Source: Flavobacterium palustre (GTDB lineage Bacteria; Bacteroidota; Bacteroidia; Flavobacteriales; Flavobacteriaceae). Taken from it: DNA of 64,000 nt. Location: contig NZ_BMGA01000003.1 of assembly GCF_014639535.1 (NCBI RefSeq), positions 1-64,000 of the forward strand, given 5' to 3'. The position numbers and the translations under genes were made by a program. Below, piece after piece: positions 39,030 through 47,543 of the stretch (position 1 is the stretch's first letter; the number at the start of each line of letters is the position of its first letter). The notes beneath the pieces were generated by a model. It was given only the letters and a program-made list of their open reading frames with translations, made no database searches and was not told where the DNA came from.

Positions 39030-40340
39030 ATGAGAACTACATCTATTATAAAAAGTCTGTTTGTATTGCTGTTTTGCATCGCAAATGCAAATGCACAGCA
39101 AATCCTGACTATTGAAGAAGCACTAAAAACAGCATTAGAAAACAATTACGAAATTAAAATTGCGGCTAACAATTTAGAAGTAAATAAAACCAATAATGCC
39201 ATTGGTAATGCCGGAATGCTTCCAACACTAACAGCCAATTTAGTTGATAATAATAACATTCAAAATCTATCGCAAACTCGTTTAGACGGAACGGAAAACA
39301 GTTTAAATAACGCAAAAAACAATAGTCTGAATTACGGTGTAAGTTTAGGTTGGACTATTTTTGACGGTATGAGTATGTTTGCCAAAAGAGAGCAATTGCA
39401 GGAACTTCAAAAACTGGGAGAATCACAATTAAAACTGAATATTCTAACTAAAATTGCCGATGTTTATGCTACCTATTTTGATTTAGTACAACAACAGCAG
39501 CAATTAGCCGCTTTAGACTCTACTCTGGTTATTTCTAATCAACGATTAGCCTTAGCGCAAAACCGTTTTAGCATAGGCAAAGCATCAAAACTGGAAGTTT
39601 TAAATGCACAAGTGGATTTGAACACCGACAAAGTGACGCTGTTAAAACAAAAAGAATTGTTTTTGAATACTAAAATTCTTTTGAACCAAATATTAGCACG
39701 AAACACCAAAACGGATTTTAAAGTAAATGCTGTTTTCACAGTAGATTCCAATTTAAAATTAGCCGAATTGAACGAATTGGCTCAAAAACAAAATCCACAA
39801 TTACAAGCACAAATTATCAATAAAAGAGTTGCCGAACTGCAACTAAAACAAGTAAAAGCAAGTCGATATCCTACCGTAAGACTAACCACAGGTTATAATT
39901 TTAGTGAAACAGAATCCAGTTTAGGATTTGTTACCCAGTCTTCTTCAAGAGGATTCAATTATGGTTTTAATGCTTCATTGAATCTGTTTGATGGCTTTGC
40001 CCAACATCGAAATGAGAAAATTGCTAATCTGGCTATTGAAAATGCCAAAATACAAATTGAACAACAAAATCTAAATCTGGAAACCCAACTGGCAACTGCT
40101 TATCAAACGTATTTAACAAATTTAGAACTGATTGAACTGGAAAAAACAAACCAAACCATTGCCAAACAGAATCTGTCAATTACTTTAGATAAATTCCATA
40201 TTGGCACCATAACCACTTTAGAATTCAGGACTGCGCAATTAAATTTTGTTAACGCAACCGTACGTTATACTAATGCACAATATCAGGCTAAATTATCGGA
40301 GATTGCATTAAAAGAATTGGCAGGAAATATTAGTTTTTGA
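39030..40340 (+). CDS. TolC-family outer-membrane efflux protein
   Basis: 436 residues. Signal peptide ending ANAQ, then the internal duplication of OEP domains: ILTIEEALKTALENNYEIKI, LGWTIFDG and again GFNYGFNASLNLFDGFAQH, each followed by long helices. Third gene of the RND operon; it forms the duct through periplasm and outer membrane. Confidence 0.92.
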   Translation: MRTTSIIKSLFVLLFCIANANAQQILTIEEALKTALENNYEIKIAANNLEVNKTNNAIGNAGMLPTLTANLVDNNNIQNLSQTRLDGTENSLNNAKNNSLNYGVSLGWTIFDGMSMFAKREQLQELQKLGESQLKLNILTKIADVYATYFDLVQQQQQLAALDSTLVISNQRLALAQNRFSIGKASKLEVLNAQVDLNTDKVTLLKQKELFLNTKILLNQILARNTKTDFKVNAVFTVDSNLKLAELNELAQKQNPQLQAQIINKRVAELQLKQVKASRYPTVRLTTGYNFSETESSLGFVTQSSSRGFNYGFNASLNLFDGFAQHRNEKIANLAIENAKIQIEQQNLNLETQLATAYQTYLTNLELIELEKTNQTIAKQNLSITLDKFHIGTITTLEFRTAQLNFVNATVRYTNAQYQAKLSEIALKELAGNISF

Positions 40341-40342
40341 TT

Positions 40343-40350
40343 TATTTTTG
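40343..40350 (+). promoter_or_regulatory. -7 box upstream of the bestrophin gene
   Basis: TATTTTTG, 17 bp before the ATG, so the gene may have its own promoter besides read-through from the efflux operon. Confidence 0.45.
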
Positions 40351-40366
40351 CTAAAAAATAAAATCA

Positions 40367-41230
40367 ATGACCTCATACAACCCAAAAGACTGGATTCGTT
40401 TTATCTTCTTTATCAGCAAGGCTGATACCATTCGAAAATTATTTCCAATAATGGTACTCATCGGTATCTATTCCGGAATTATTGGTTATTTGGAACTGGT
40501 ATATTGGCATTTACCTGAAAACAGCTATGTAAAAAACATTTCTGTAATGCACAGCATGCTTGGTTTTGTAATTTCATTATTGCTGGCCTATCGAACCAAT
40601 ACAGCTTATGACCGCTGGTGGGAAGGTCGAAAAATGTGGGGAGCTCTGGTAAACAGCAGTCGAAATTTAGCTCTAAAATTATCAGCAATTTTAACTAACG
40701 AAACTGATCGTAGTTTTTTTAGAAAAATAATTCCCAGTTATGCTTCTATTCTGCAAAAACATTTAGATGATAGCGACACGGCCAAACAATTGTTTGACGA
40801 TGTCGATTTGGAAATTGATCATCACAAACACAAACCCAATCAATTGGCTAAAATGTTGTTTCAAAAAGTAAATGATTTGTATGTTTCTAAAAAAATTACT
40901 GGCGACCAGTTGATTATCATCAACAACGAACTCCAATCGTTTACTGATATTTGCGGTGCTTGTGAACGCATAAAAAACACCCCTATTCCCTACTCTTACA
41001 GTGCATTTATCAAAAAATTCATTTTTATTTATGTACTTACCCTTCCTTTTGCTTATGTATTTATTCTGGGTTATTACGTCATTCCTGTAGTGGTTTTTAT
41101 TTTTTATGTATTGGCAAGTTTAGAATTAATTGCCGAAGAAATTGAAGATCCGTTTGGAACTGATGCCAACGATTTACCTACCAAAAAAATTGCCGCAAAC
41201 ATTAAAAAACATGTGGAGGAGATTATTTAA
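40367..41230 (+). CDS. Bestrophin-family anion channel-like protein
   Basis: 287 residues. Hydrophobic helices at ~25-45, ~65-85, ~220-240 and ~243-262. The bestrophin motif SMLGFVISLLLAYRTNTAYDR with WWEGRKMWGALVNSSRNLA, and the C-terminal EEIEDPFGTDANDLP, are clear. Bacterial homologues are pentameric ion channels. Function in this organism unknown. Confidence 0.9.
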   Translation: MTSYNPKDWIRFIFFISKADTIRKLFPIMVLIGIYSGIIGYLELVYWHLPENSYVKNISVMHSMLGFVISLLLAYRTNTAYDRWWEGRKMWGALVNSSRNLALKLSAILTNETDRSFFRKIIPSYASILQKHLDDSDTAKQLFDDVDLEIDHHKHKPNQLAKMLFQKVNDLYVSKKITGDQLIIINNELQSFTDICGACERIKNTPIPYSYSAFIKKFIFIYVLTLPFAYVFILGYYVIPVVVFIFYVLASLELIAEEIEDPFGTDANDLPTKKIAANIKKHVEEII

Positions 41231-41279
41231 TTTTTTTTAACCGCAAATTACGCAGATTATCGCAAATTGATTTATTAAT

Positions 41280-41306
41280 CCTGCAAGGTTTTCAGAACCT
41301 TGTAGG
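41280..41306. repeat. Interspersed palindrome of the CAAGGTT-AACCTTG type
   Basis: CCTGCAAGGTT, loop TTCAG, AACCTTGTAGG. I recall near-identical palindromes scattered in Flavobacterium genomes. It is surrounded by cacagatt/gcaaatt-like simple sequence. Confidence 0.5.
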
Positions 41307-41392
41307 TATTTGTAGTTTGGTAGCTTATAAATTTTAATTATGCCTACAAGCTCAAAAAAATCCCTGCAAAAAAATCATCCTTATATGAATAA

Positions 41393-41585
41393 AACTCCTC
41401 TCCTAGTCCTGACAGTAGTGAAAAGCCTTTAGGGGAAGAAAGCTGCTTTTTTCCCGGGGATGCAGAGCGACCAACGGAAGCTCCTGCAGCTCCTTGGAAA
41501 AAGAGCTTGAAAACCTAAAGCTTGTAGCGAATGGCAGGGAGATACTTTCCTGAAAAAGCCAATTGCTTTACTCCTAAAAATCATC
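41393..41585. repeat. Structured interspersed repeat-like element upstream of pheT
   Basis: A GC-richer block of ~190 bp inside the 438-bp gap 41231-41668. It contains nested inverted segments: AAAGCCTTTAGG (~41421) pairs with CCTAAAGCTT (~41515), and an internal hairpin surrounds CTCCTGCAGCTCC (~41480). No ORF has a coding pattern. I recall similar blocks (TCCTAGCCCTGAT... AAGCTCCTGC... AAAGCTTG...) between genes in other flavobacteria. Treat as a non-coding repeat or RNA until searched. Confidence 0.5.
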
Positions 41586-41617
41586 AAGAATATTAACAAA
41601 ATCCGGGAGTAATAACT

Positions 41618-41647
41618 TTGAAGCTCGGTTGACAATGTTTATATTTG
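41618..41647 (+). promoter_or_regulatory. Promoter of pheT
   Basis: TTG (41618-41620), 19-bp spacer, TATATTTG (41640-41647), matching the Bacteroidota -33/-7 pattern. The -7 box ends 21 bp before the ATG. Confidence 0.65.
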
Positions 41648-41668
41648 CAACCTTATTAAAATTTACAA

Positions 41669-44089
41669 ATGAAAATATCATACAACTGGTTAAAACAATT
41701 CATTAAGACCGATTGGGATTCTGAAAAAACAGCAGCATTATTGACTGATTTAGGTCTTGAGGTAGAAGTGGTTGAAAAATATCAATCTGTAAAAGGAGGA
41801 TTGGAAGGTATTGTAGTTGGTCATGTACTTACATGTGAAAAACATCCGGATGCCGACAAATTAAAAGTAACTACTGTTGATTTAGGAAATGGTACCCCAA
41901 TACAAGTTGTTTGTGGTGCCAGCAATGTAGCAGCAGGACAAAAAGTACCTGTAGCCACAATTGGCACTGTATTATATGATAAAGAAGGAAATTCTTTTAC
42001 GATTAAAAAAGGAAAAATCCGCGGACAGGAAAGCCACGGAATGATTTGTGCCGAAGACGAATTAGGTCTGGGAGAAAGTCATGACGGAATTATGGTTTTA
42101 GACAACGCTTTAGTTCCGGGAACTCCGGCAGCCAAAGTTTTCAAAATAGAAAATGACGAAGTTTTCGAAATAGGCTTAACGCCAAATCGTGCCGATGCAA
42201 TGAGTCATTTGGGTACAGCCCGTGATTTGAGAGCGGGATTATTACAAAATGGTGTGAGCGTTGAATTAATTACGCCATCTATAAGTAATTTCAGGGTCGA
42301 TATGCGTACCTTAAAAATTGACGTTAATGTCGAAGCTCCTCTTTTAGCACCTCGCTATTGCGGAGTTAGCATTTCGGGAATTACCGTAAAACCTTCACCA
42401 GCCTGGTTGCAGGATCGTTTAAAGGCTATTGGCATCAATCCAAAAAACAATATTGTCGATGTAACGAATTATGTTTTACATGATTTAGGACAGCCATTAC
42501 ACGCTTTTGACGCTGCAAAAATCAACGGAAAAATCCATGTAAAAACAGTTGAAGCCGGAACAAAATTCGTCACTTTGGATGATGTGGAAAGAACATTACA
42601 CGAAGAAGATTTAATGATTTGTGACGACAAAGGACCAATGTGTATTGCAGGAGTTTTTGGCGGTCAAAAATCGGGAGTGACTGATAACTCTACTTCTATT
42701 TTCTTAGAAAGTGCTTATTTCAACCCGGTAAGCGTTAGAAAAACAGCTAAAAGACACCAATTAAACACCGATGCTTCTTTTAGATTTGAAAGAGGAATTG
42801 ACCCGAGCATTACTGCTTATGCCTTAAAACGTGCGGCTTTGTTAATTCAGGAAGTTGCAGGTGGAAATATCACTTCTGATCTTATCGATATTTACACTAA
42901 AAAAATAGAAGATTTCTCCGTGTTTTTGAATTTTGATAAGGTTACCAAAATTATCGGGCAACAAATTCCAAAAGACACTATCAAAAAAATATTAGTTTCA
43001 TTAGACATTAAAGTCAATAGCGTTTCGGATGCCGGTTTAGGTTTGACTATTCCTGCTTACCGCGTAGATGTTCAAAGAGAAATTGATGTAATCGAAGAAA
43101 TCCTTAGAGTTTACGGATACAATAAAATTGATTTTTCGAATAAATTAAACGCTACCGTTTTTAACGCGCCGAGAAACGAAGATTATAAGTTACAGAATAT
43201 CGTTGGAAACCAATTGAATTCACAAGGATTCCACGAAATGATGGCTAATTCGCTTACTACGGCTTCTTATGTTCAGCTTTCAGAAATGCTGAAAGAAGAG
43301 CATAATGTAACGATGTTAAATCCGTTGAGTAATGATTTGGCAACCATGCGTCAGTCTTTATTATTCTCAGGATTGGAAGCCATTGCTTACAACATCAACC
43401 GTAAAAATGCCGATTTAAGATTATTCGAATTTGGTAAAACCTACCATAAATTCCTTTCAGGCTACGAAGAGCACAAACATCTTACTTTGTTCTTAACAGG
43501 AAACAGAAATCAGGAAAATTGGACTAATCCGCAGAAACCTTCTGATTTCTTTTTATTCAAAGGTTATGTAGAAGGAATTTTTTCCAGATTAGGAATTACT
43601 AAAACACAGAGCAGTCCTGTAAAATCGGATGTATTCTCAGAAGGAATTGCTATTGGAACTTCTCAAAATGTGTTGGTAGAATTTGGTGTAGTAAAAAAAT
43701 CAATCTTAAAGCATTTCGGAATCAAACAAGAGGTTTTCTATGCTGATTTTAATTGGGAAGCTGTTTTAAAAAGCATTCCTGGCAAAATTAAATTTACTGA
43801 CATCACTAAATACCCGGAAGTACGAAGAGATTTGGCTTTATTGATTGACCAAAATGTAAACTACGACAGCATTTATGCTATTGCCAGACAAACAGAGAAA
43901 AGTTTATTAAAAGAAATCAATCTTTTTGATGTTTACGAAGGTAAAAATCTACCGGAAGGTAAAAAATCATACGCTTTAAGTTTTATTCTTCAGGACGATT
44001 CAAAAACACTTACTGATGCTCAAATTGATAAAATTATGGGCAAACTGCAAAAGAATTTTGAAACTGAACTGGGAGCAAGTTTGAGATAA
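41669..44089 (+). CDS. pheT: Phenylalanyl-tRNA synthetase beta subunit
   Basis: 806 residues, the usual length. The N-terminal EMAP/tRNA-binding domain (~40-155: VVGHVLTCEKHPDADKLKV, CGASNVAAGQKVPVA), B3/B4 editing domain (GLTPNRADAMSHLGTARDL, NIVDVTNYVLHDLGQPLHAF with the split for display), B5 (~400-480), the synthetase-like core, and the C-terminal FDX-ACB anticodon domain (FTDITKYPEVRRDLALLID). pheS is not adjacent in this window. Confidence 0.97.
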   Translation: MKISYNWLKQFIKTDWDSEKTAALLTDLGLEVEVVEKYQSVKGGLEGIVVGHVLTCEKHPDADKLKVTTVDLGNGTPIQVVCGASNVAAGQKVPVATIGTVLYDKEGNSFTIKKGKIRGQESHGMICAEDELGLGESHDGIMVLDNALVPGTPAAKVFKIENDEVFEIGLTPNRADAMSHLGTARDLRAGLLQNGVSVELITPSISNFRVDMRTLKIDVNVEAPLLAPRYCGVSISGITVKPSPAWLQDRLKAIGINPKNNIVDVTNYVLHDLGQPLHAFDAAKINGKIHVKTVEAGTKFVTLDDVERTLHEEDLMICDDKGPMCIAGVFGGQKSGVTDNSTSIFLESAYFNPVSVRKTAKRHQLNTDASFRFERGIDPSITAYALKRAALLIQEVAGGNITSDLIDIYTKKIEDFSVFLNFDKVTKIIGQQIPKDTIKKILVSLDIKVNSVSDAGLGLTIPAYRVDVQREIDVIEEILRVYGYNKIDFSNKLNATVFNAPRNEDYKLQNIVGNQLNSQGFHEMMANSLTTASYVQLSEMLKEEHNVTMLNPLSNDLATMRQSLLFSGLEAIAYNINRKNADLRLFEFGKTYHKFLSGYEEHKHLTLFLTGNRNQENWTNPQKPSDFFLFKGYVEGIFSRLGITKTQSSPVKSDVFSEGIAIGTSQNVLVEFGVVKKSILKHFGIKQEVFYADFNWEAVLKSIPGKIKFTDITKYPEVRRDLALLIDQNVNYDSIYAIARQTEKSLLKEINLFDVYEGKNLPEGKKSYALSFILQDDSKTLTDAQIDKIMGKLQKNFETELGASLR

Positions 44090-44107
44090 AACAAAAGCTA
44101 TTATACA

Positions 44108-44150
44108 CAAAAAACGGCGCAAACTCTATAGAGATCTGCGCCGTTTTTTA
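44108..44150 (+). terminator. Bidirectional terminator between pheT and the convergent small gene
   Basis: An 11-bp perfect stem AAAACGGCGCA / TGCGCCGTTTT, with A run before and T run after, so it can serve both strands. Confidence 0.88.
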
Positions 44151-44183
44151 TTCCTGAAAGTCAAGAAGAGATGTTTTTTAGTC

Positions 44184-44465
44184 TTAAAACAACTTGTAAA
44201 TTCTGTGAATAGGAATCATTACTCCTTGCTTTAAAATCACATTTTTGTCAGTAACTGCCCAAACAGTTGTATCTACTATCTTCTTGGATTCATTATCTTC
44301 AAAGAAGATTTTAATTTTTGAATGTTCTAAATTACCTAAAGACAAGGCCCGATTAATATCGCTTATTCTTGTTTTTATTTCGTTATCATCGTCCAGAACA
44401 TCGGTCGTTGGAAACTTAAGAGAAGCTATGTCTTCTTTCTCAATGATTGCAAATTCTTCTGTCAT
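44184..44465 (-). CDS. Small conserved protein of unknown function
   Basis: 93 residues. Charged N-terminal half (EKEDIASLKFPTTDVLDDDN), then a beta-rich part (HSKIKIFFEDNESKKIVDTT, VWAVTDKNVILKQGVMIPIH) that ends RIYKLF. No signal peptide or membrane segment. It resembles short flavobacterial proteins with a small barrel-like C-terminus. Function unknown. Confidence 0.65.
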   Translation of the reverse strand: MTEEFAIIEKEDIASLKFPTTDVLDDDNEIKTRISDINRALSLGNLEHSKIKIFFEDNESKKIVDTTVWAVTDKNVILKQGVMIPIHRIYKLF

Positions 44466-44797
44466 AATCGTAAAATTTATTAATTAGTAAACCCGGATAT
44501 TATTTTAAAGTAAGGCATTTTTACCTTTGTACTTTTTTCAATAACCATTACTTAAAAATAAAACCTAATCTTTATTTTAAATGCCAATTTTTTATTAATT
44601 TTTTCATAATCCGACAAAAATAATGCAACAATCTATTTCTCTTGCTTTTAGATAAAAACTAATTTTAAAAATACCGGATTAGCTTTCTTTCATTAACTAA
44701 AAAACCTACTTTTGAAACTTTCGTAATACTTATTCAAAGCATTTGATTACTAATTAACAATGGTATTTTAAGTTTGAACTATTGATTTTTCTAAAAA
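44466..44797. other. 332-bp intergenic region
   Basis: Very AT-rich gap between divergent genes. The only site I can support is the -7 box at 44707; no ORF, hairpin or repeat stands out. Confidence 0.5.
44707..44714 (+). promoter_or_regulatory. -7 box of the S41 peptidase gene
   Basis: TACTTTTG, 83 bp before the ATG. Confidence 0.45.
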
Positions 44798-46366
44798 ATG
44801 AAAAAAACACTTGCACTATTCTGTATCGTACTTTTCTTTGCTCAATGCAGCAGTATAAAAAAGAACAATGCTCGTTTGCAACAACTAATCGGAGTTGACC
44901 AACTTAAAAAAGACGTTGATTTTGCTCAGAAAAAAATTCAAAAACTCCATCCTAAACTGGATTATTACATCAGCAAGGCAAGTTTAAACCATCAGTTTGA
45001 CAGTATAAAACTCACTATCGACAAAGCAATGACTCCGCTGGAATTTTATAAAAAAATCAGTCCTGTAGTTGCTTCGATAAGACAAGGTCACAGTTATGTT
45101 ATAGCTCCCGAAAAAGCATTTTCAAAAAAAGAAACCAAAGCAATCCAAAAAAAAGGAATTGGTCCTTTTTCTCAATTTAATTTTTCCTTTTACGATAACA
45201 AATTATACATTATCAAAAACAAATCGTACAATAAATCAATAACAGCAGGAACTGAAGTCGTTTCGGTAAACGGCATAAAACCCAAAGAACTTATTGAAGA
45301 ATACAACCGGTTTTACAGCTCAGATGGTTTTAATACAACTTATAAAAAACAAATTGCCCCCAAACGATTTATCTCGGCTTTCACCACCGAATACGGAATA
45401 AAAGACAGTTTAAAATATGTTTTAAAATCAAATGACAGCATTCAAACTGTCCTTATTAAAAGATTGAAACTGGACAGTATTGACAAAAAAGTTCGAAAAA
45501 CAACTCCAAAAACCGCTGTTACAACTCCGGCAATCAGCAAAGAATACAAACAAGCTTTAAGACGAAAAAAACGAATTAACGGATACGACAAAGCCACTAA
45601 TAGTTTTATTAGAACTCTTGAATTTTTCCCAAAAGACAGCAGTGTAGCCATCCTGAAAATTAAAGGTTTCAAAAAAGGGAATTTCAGAAAGTTCTATCAC
45701 GAAAGCTTCGCCAAAATACAAGAACATAAAAGTCAAACCCTAATTATAGATTTAAGAAACAACGGCGGCGGTAGATTGAGCGAAATTGTTAATCTCTACA
45801 GCTTCCTCTCTGATAGTACTTTTGTATTCTTAAAAAAATCTGAAGTGGTCTCCAGAGCCAGTTTATTCGAAGGTGCTTATTTCAACAAAGGTTCTTATCC
45901 TGTAAAAGTTGTAAAAGCAATTTTCTCACCGTTTGTTTACGGTTATTTGCTGTTTACTGTTCGCAAAGACAAAGACGGTAAAAATTACATTTGCTCCGGG
46001 ACAAAGCCTCATAAAATAGATAAAAAAGCTTTTAAAGGCAAAATTTATGTATTGATAAACGGAGCCAGTTTTTCGGCTTCGAGTATTTTGTCTTCCAATT
46101 TAAAAGGAAGCAAAAGAGCCACTTTTGCAGGCGAAGAAACAGGTGGCGATTATAACGGCACAGTAGCCGGATTTATGCCGGTTGTGTGCTTACCACATTC
46201 GAAACTAAAAATCAGAATCGGAATTATGAATATTGCTCCGTATCATCAAACCGAAGTCTTCGGACACGGTATCTATCCTGATGTTCCAATAATTCCTTCA
46301 TTAGAAGATCAAATTCAAGGGAAGGATACTGAACTAGAATGGATAAAAAACACACTAAAAAACTAA
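44798..46366 (+). CDS. S41 family (tail-specific protease type) lipoprotein
   Basis: 522 residues. A hydrophobic N-terminus ends FAQC, a plausible lipobox. The middle has a PDZ-like segment (~130-165, GTEVVSVNGIKPKELIEEYN). The S41 catalytic fold covers ~290-510: AILKIKGFKKGNF, LIIDLRNNGGGRLSEIVNLY, NGASFSASSILSSNLKG with the likely nucleophile Ser, and GEETGGDYNG. Peptide hydrolysis in the periplasm or outer membrane is inferred. A basic insert (KKTPKTAVTTPAISKEYK, ~233-255) lies before the core. Confidence 0.85.
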   Translation: MKKTLALFCIVLFFAQCSSIKKNNARLQQLIGVDQLKKDVDFAQKKIQKLHPKLDYYISKASLNHQFDSIKLTIDKAMTPLEFYKKISPVVASIRQGHSYVIAPEKAFSKKETKAIQKKGIGPFSQFNFSFYDNKLYIIKNKSYNKSITAGTEVVSVNGIKPKELIEEYNRFYSSDGFNTTYKKQIAPKRFISAFTTEYGIKDSLKYVLKSNDSIQTVLIKRLKLDSIDKKVRKTTPKTAVTTPAISKEYKQALRRKKRINGYDKATNSFIRTLEFFPKDSSVAILKIKGFKKGNFRKFYHESFAKIQEHKSQTLIIDLRNNGGGRLSEIVNLYSFLSDSTFVFLKKSEVVSRASLFEGAYFNKGSYPVKVVKAIFSPFVYGYLLFTVRKDKDGKNYICSGTKPHKIDKKAFKGKIYVLINGASFSASSILSSNLKGSKRATFAGEETGGDYNGTVAGFMPVVCLPHSKLKIRIGIMNIAPYHQTEVFGHGIYPDVPIIPSLEDQIQGKDTELEWIKNTLKN

Positions 46367-46481
46367 AACCATTCTTTTTTCAAAATTCTTTCAATTAAAA
46401 CATTGATTTTAACGCAACTGAAACCCGCTATTGTTTTAAAAATCACTAACTTAGTAGAGCCAATTTTAAACATACAGCAAT

Positions 46482-46904
46482 ATGAACAACGTAAAAGGAT
46501 TAAATAAATGGGCCAATGCGCACACTTATTTCAGCTTAGATTTAGTACGAATTGCACTTGGAGTGTTTTTATTCGTAAAAGGAGTCCATTTTATCACTAA
46601 TATTCAATATTTAGTCGATTTAATTTCTCCTATTGACAAAATTGGAGGAGGAATGTTTATGGTTCATTACATCACTCCCGCCCACATGATTGGAGGAATA
46701 ATGATTGCTTTTGGATTACTGACCCGCTGGGCTATCATAGCACAATTGCCTATTTTAATTGGAGCTATTTTAGTCAATTTTATGGGGCAAATGCAATCTG
46801 AGAGTTTATTTCTTGCCTTAGGCACTTTGGTGGTTTGTTTGTTTTTCTTAGTATATGGAAGCGGTAAAAACTCAGCCGATTATTATTTTAAAATGTATCA
46901 ATAA
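46482..46904 (+). CDS. DoxX family membrane protein
   Basis: 140 residues, four transmembrane helices. LDLVRIALGVFLFVKGVHFI, YITPAHMIGGIMIAFGLLTR and ALGTLVVCLFFLVYGSGKNSADYYFKMY (split for display) match DoxX/DoxD-like proteins. The YGSGKxSxDYYF tail is characteristic. Physiological role unknown; a terminator follows at 50 bp. Confidence 0.85.
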   Translation: MNNVKGLNKWANAHTYFSLDLVRIALGVFLFVKGVHFITNIQYLVDLISPIDKIGGGMFMVHYITPAHMIGGIMIAFGLLTRWAIIAQLPILIGAILVNFMGQMQSESLFLALGTLVVCLFFLVYGSGKNSADYYFKMYQ

Positions 46905-46953
46905 ATGCAATCTGGATAACCGATTTGCACACAAAGCAAATCTTTTCTCTATA

Positions 46954-46982
46954 AAAGCCCGATTTTGTCGGGCTTTATTTTT
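46954..46982 (+). terminator. Terminator after doxX-like gene
   Basis: Stem AAAGCCCGA / TCGGGCTTT with a TTTTG loop and a T-rich tail. Confidence 0.85.
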
Positions 46983-47034
46983 GTTGTAATAAACTCATTT
47001 AAACTTTTTTAATAATGCTCCGGAGAAGCGCATC

Positions 47035-47150
47035 CTGTTTATAGAAATCTATGTATTTACGGATATTAGCTCCGTTAGGAGCGGTCTGTTAATTCTACGG
47101 TTCGCTCCTGACGGAGCTTTCTTTTCGAATAATTTGTTTTCTATAAACAG
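47035..47150. repeat. Nested palindromic interspersed element
   Basis: The outer arms CTGTTTATAGAAA (47035-47047) and TTTCTATAAACAG (47138-47150) are perfect inverts. The inner arms AGCTCCGTTAGGAGCG (47068-47083) and CGCTCCTGACGGAGCT (47103-47118) pair at 15 of 16 positions. Each inner arm is itself nearly palindromic (GCTCC...GGAGC). A flanking GTCCCTATGGGAC lies at 47153-47165. It lies in the 639-bp gap 46905-47543, otherwise AT-rich and without a gene. It looks like a MITE or REP-like repeat. Confidence 0.7.
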
Positions 47151-47494
47151 ATCGTCCCTATGGGACGCGTTTTTTGTGTAAAAGATGTTTAGCAAAAAGT
47201 TTAAATCACTTTAATATCTCCTATCTCAAAAAAAGTCTTTAATCTAAAAGTTGTTATCGGTATGATTTTTAATTTACCTATCACATCCTTATTCTACGTA
47301 TAATTACCAAATATTCTAACAGTAATTTTTCCTACTTAGTACGTATTCGCATTTACACAAGACTAAAAACCAATGTTTTATTTCAATTTTATGTTTTTAC
47401 ACCTGTTTTTAATTGCTTTATAACAGCAAAAAAGTCGGTTTAAAAAGCTGCTTTTTGCTGCGCAAGACATTAAGCATAAGTACAATTACGTAAG

Positions 47495-47502
47495 TATGTT
47501 TG
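47495..47502 (+). promoter_or_regulatory. -7 box of the porin-like gene
   Basis: TATGTTTG, 41 bp before the ATG, preceded by a short palindrome TTACGTAA at 47487-47494. Confidence 0.5.
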
Positions 47503-47543
47503 CAGTGTAAACAATTTATAAAAAAACTTTAAAATCAACGATC

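Noticed and set aside
44184-44465. Possible antitoxin next to pheT
   Set aside because: No partner toxin, no DNA-binding motif, and it is convergent to pheT with a terminator between.
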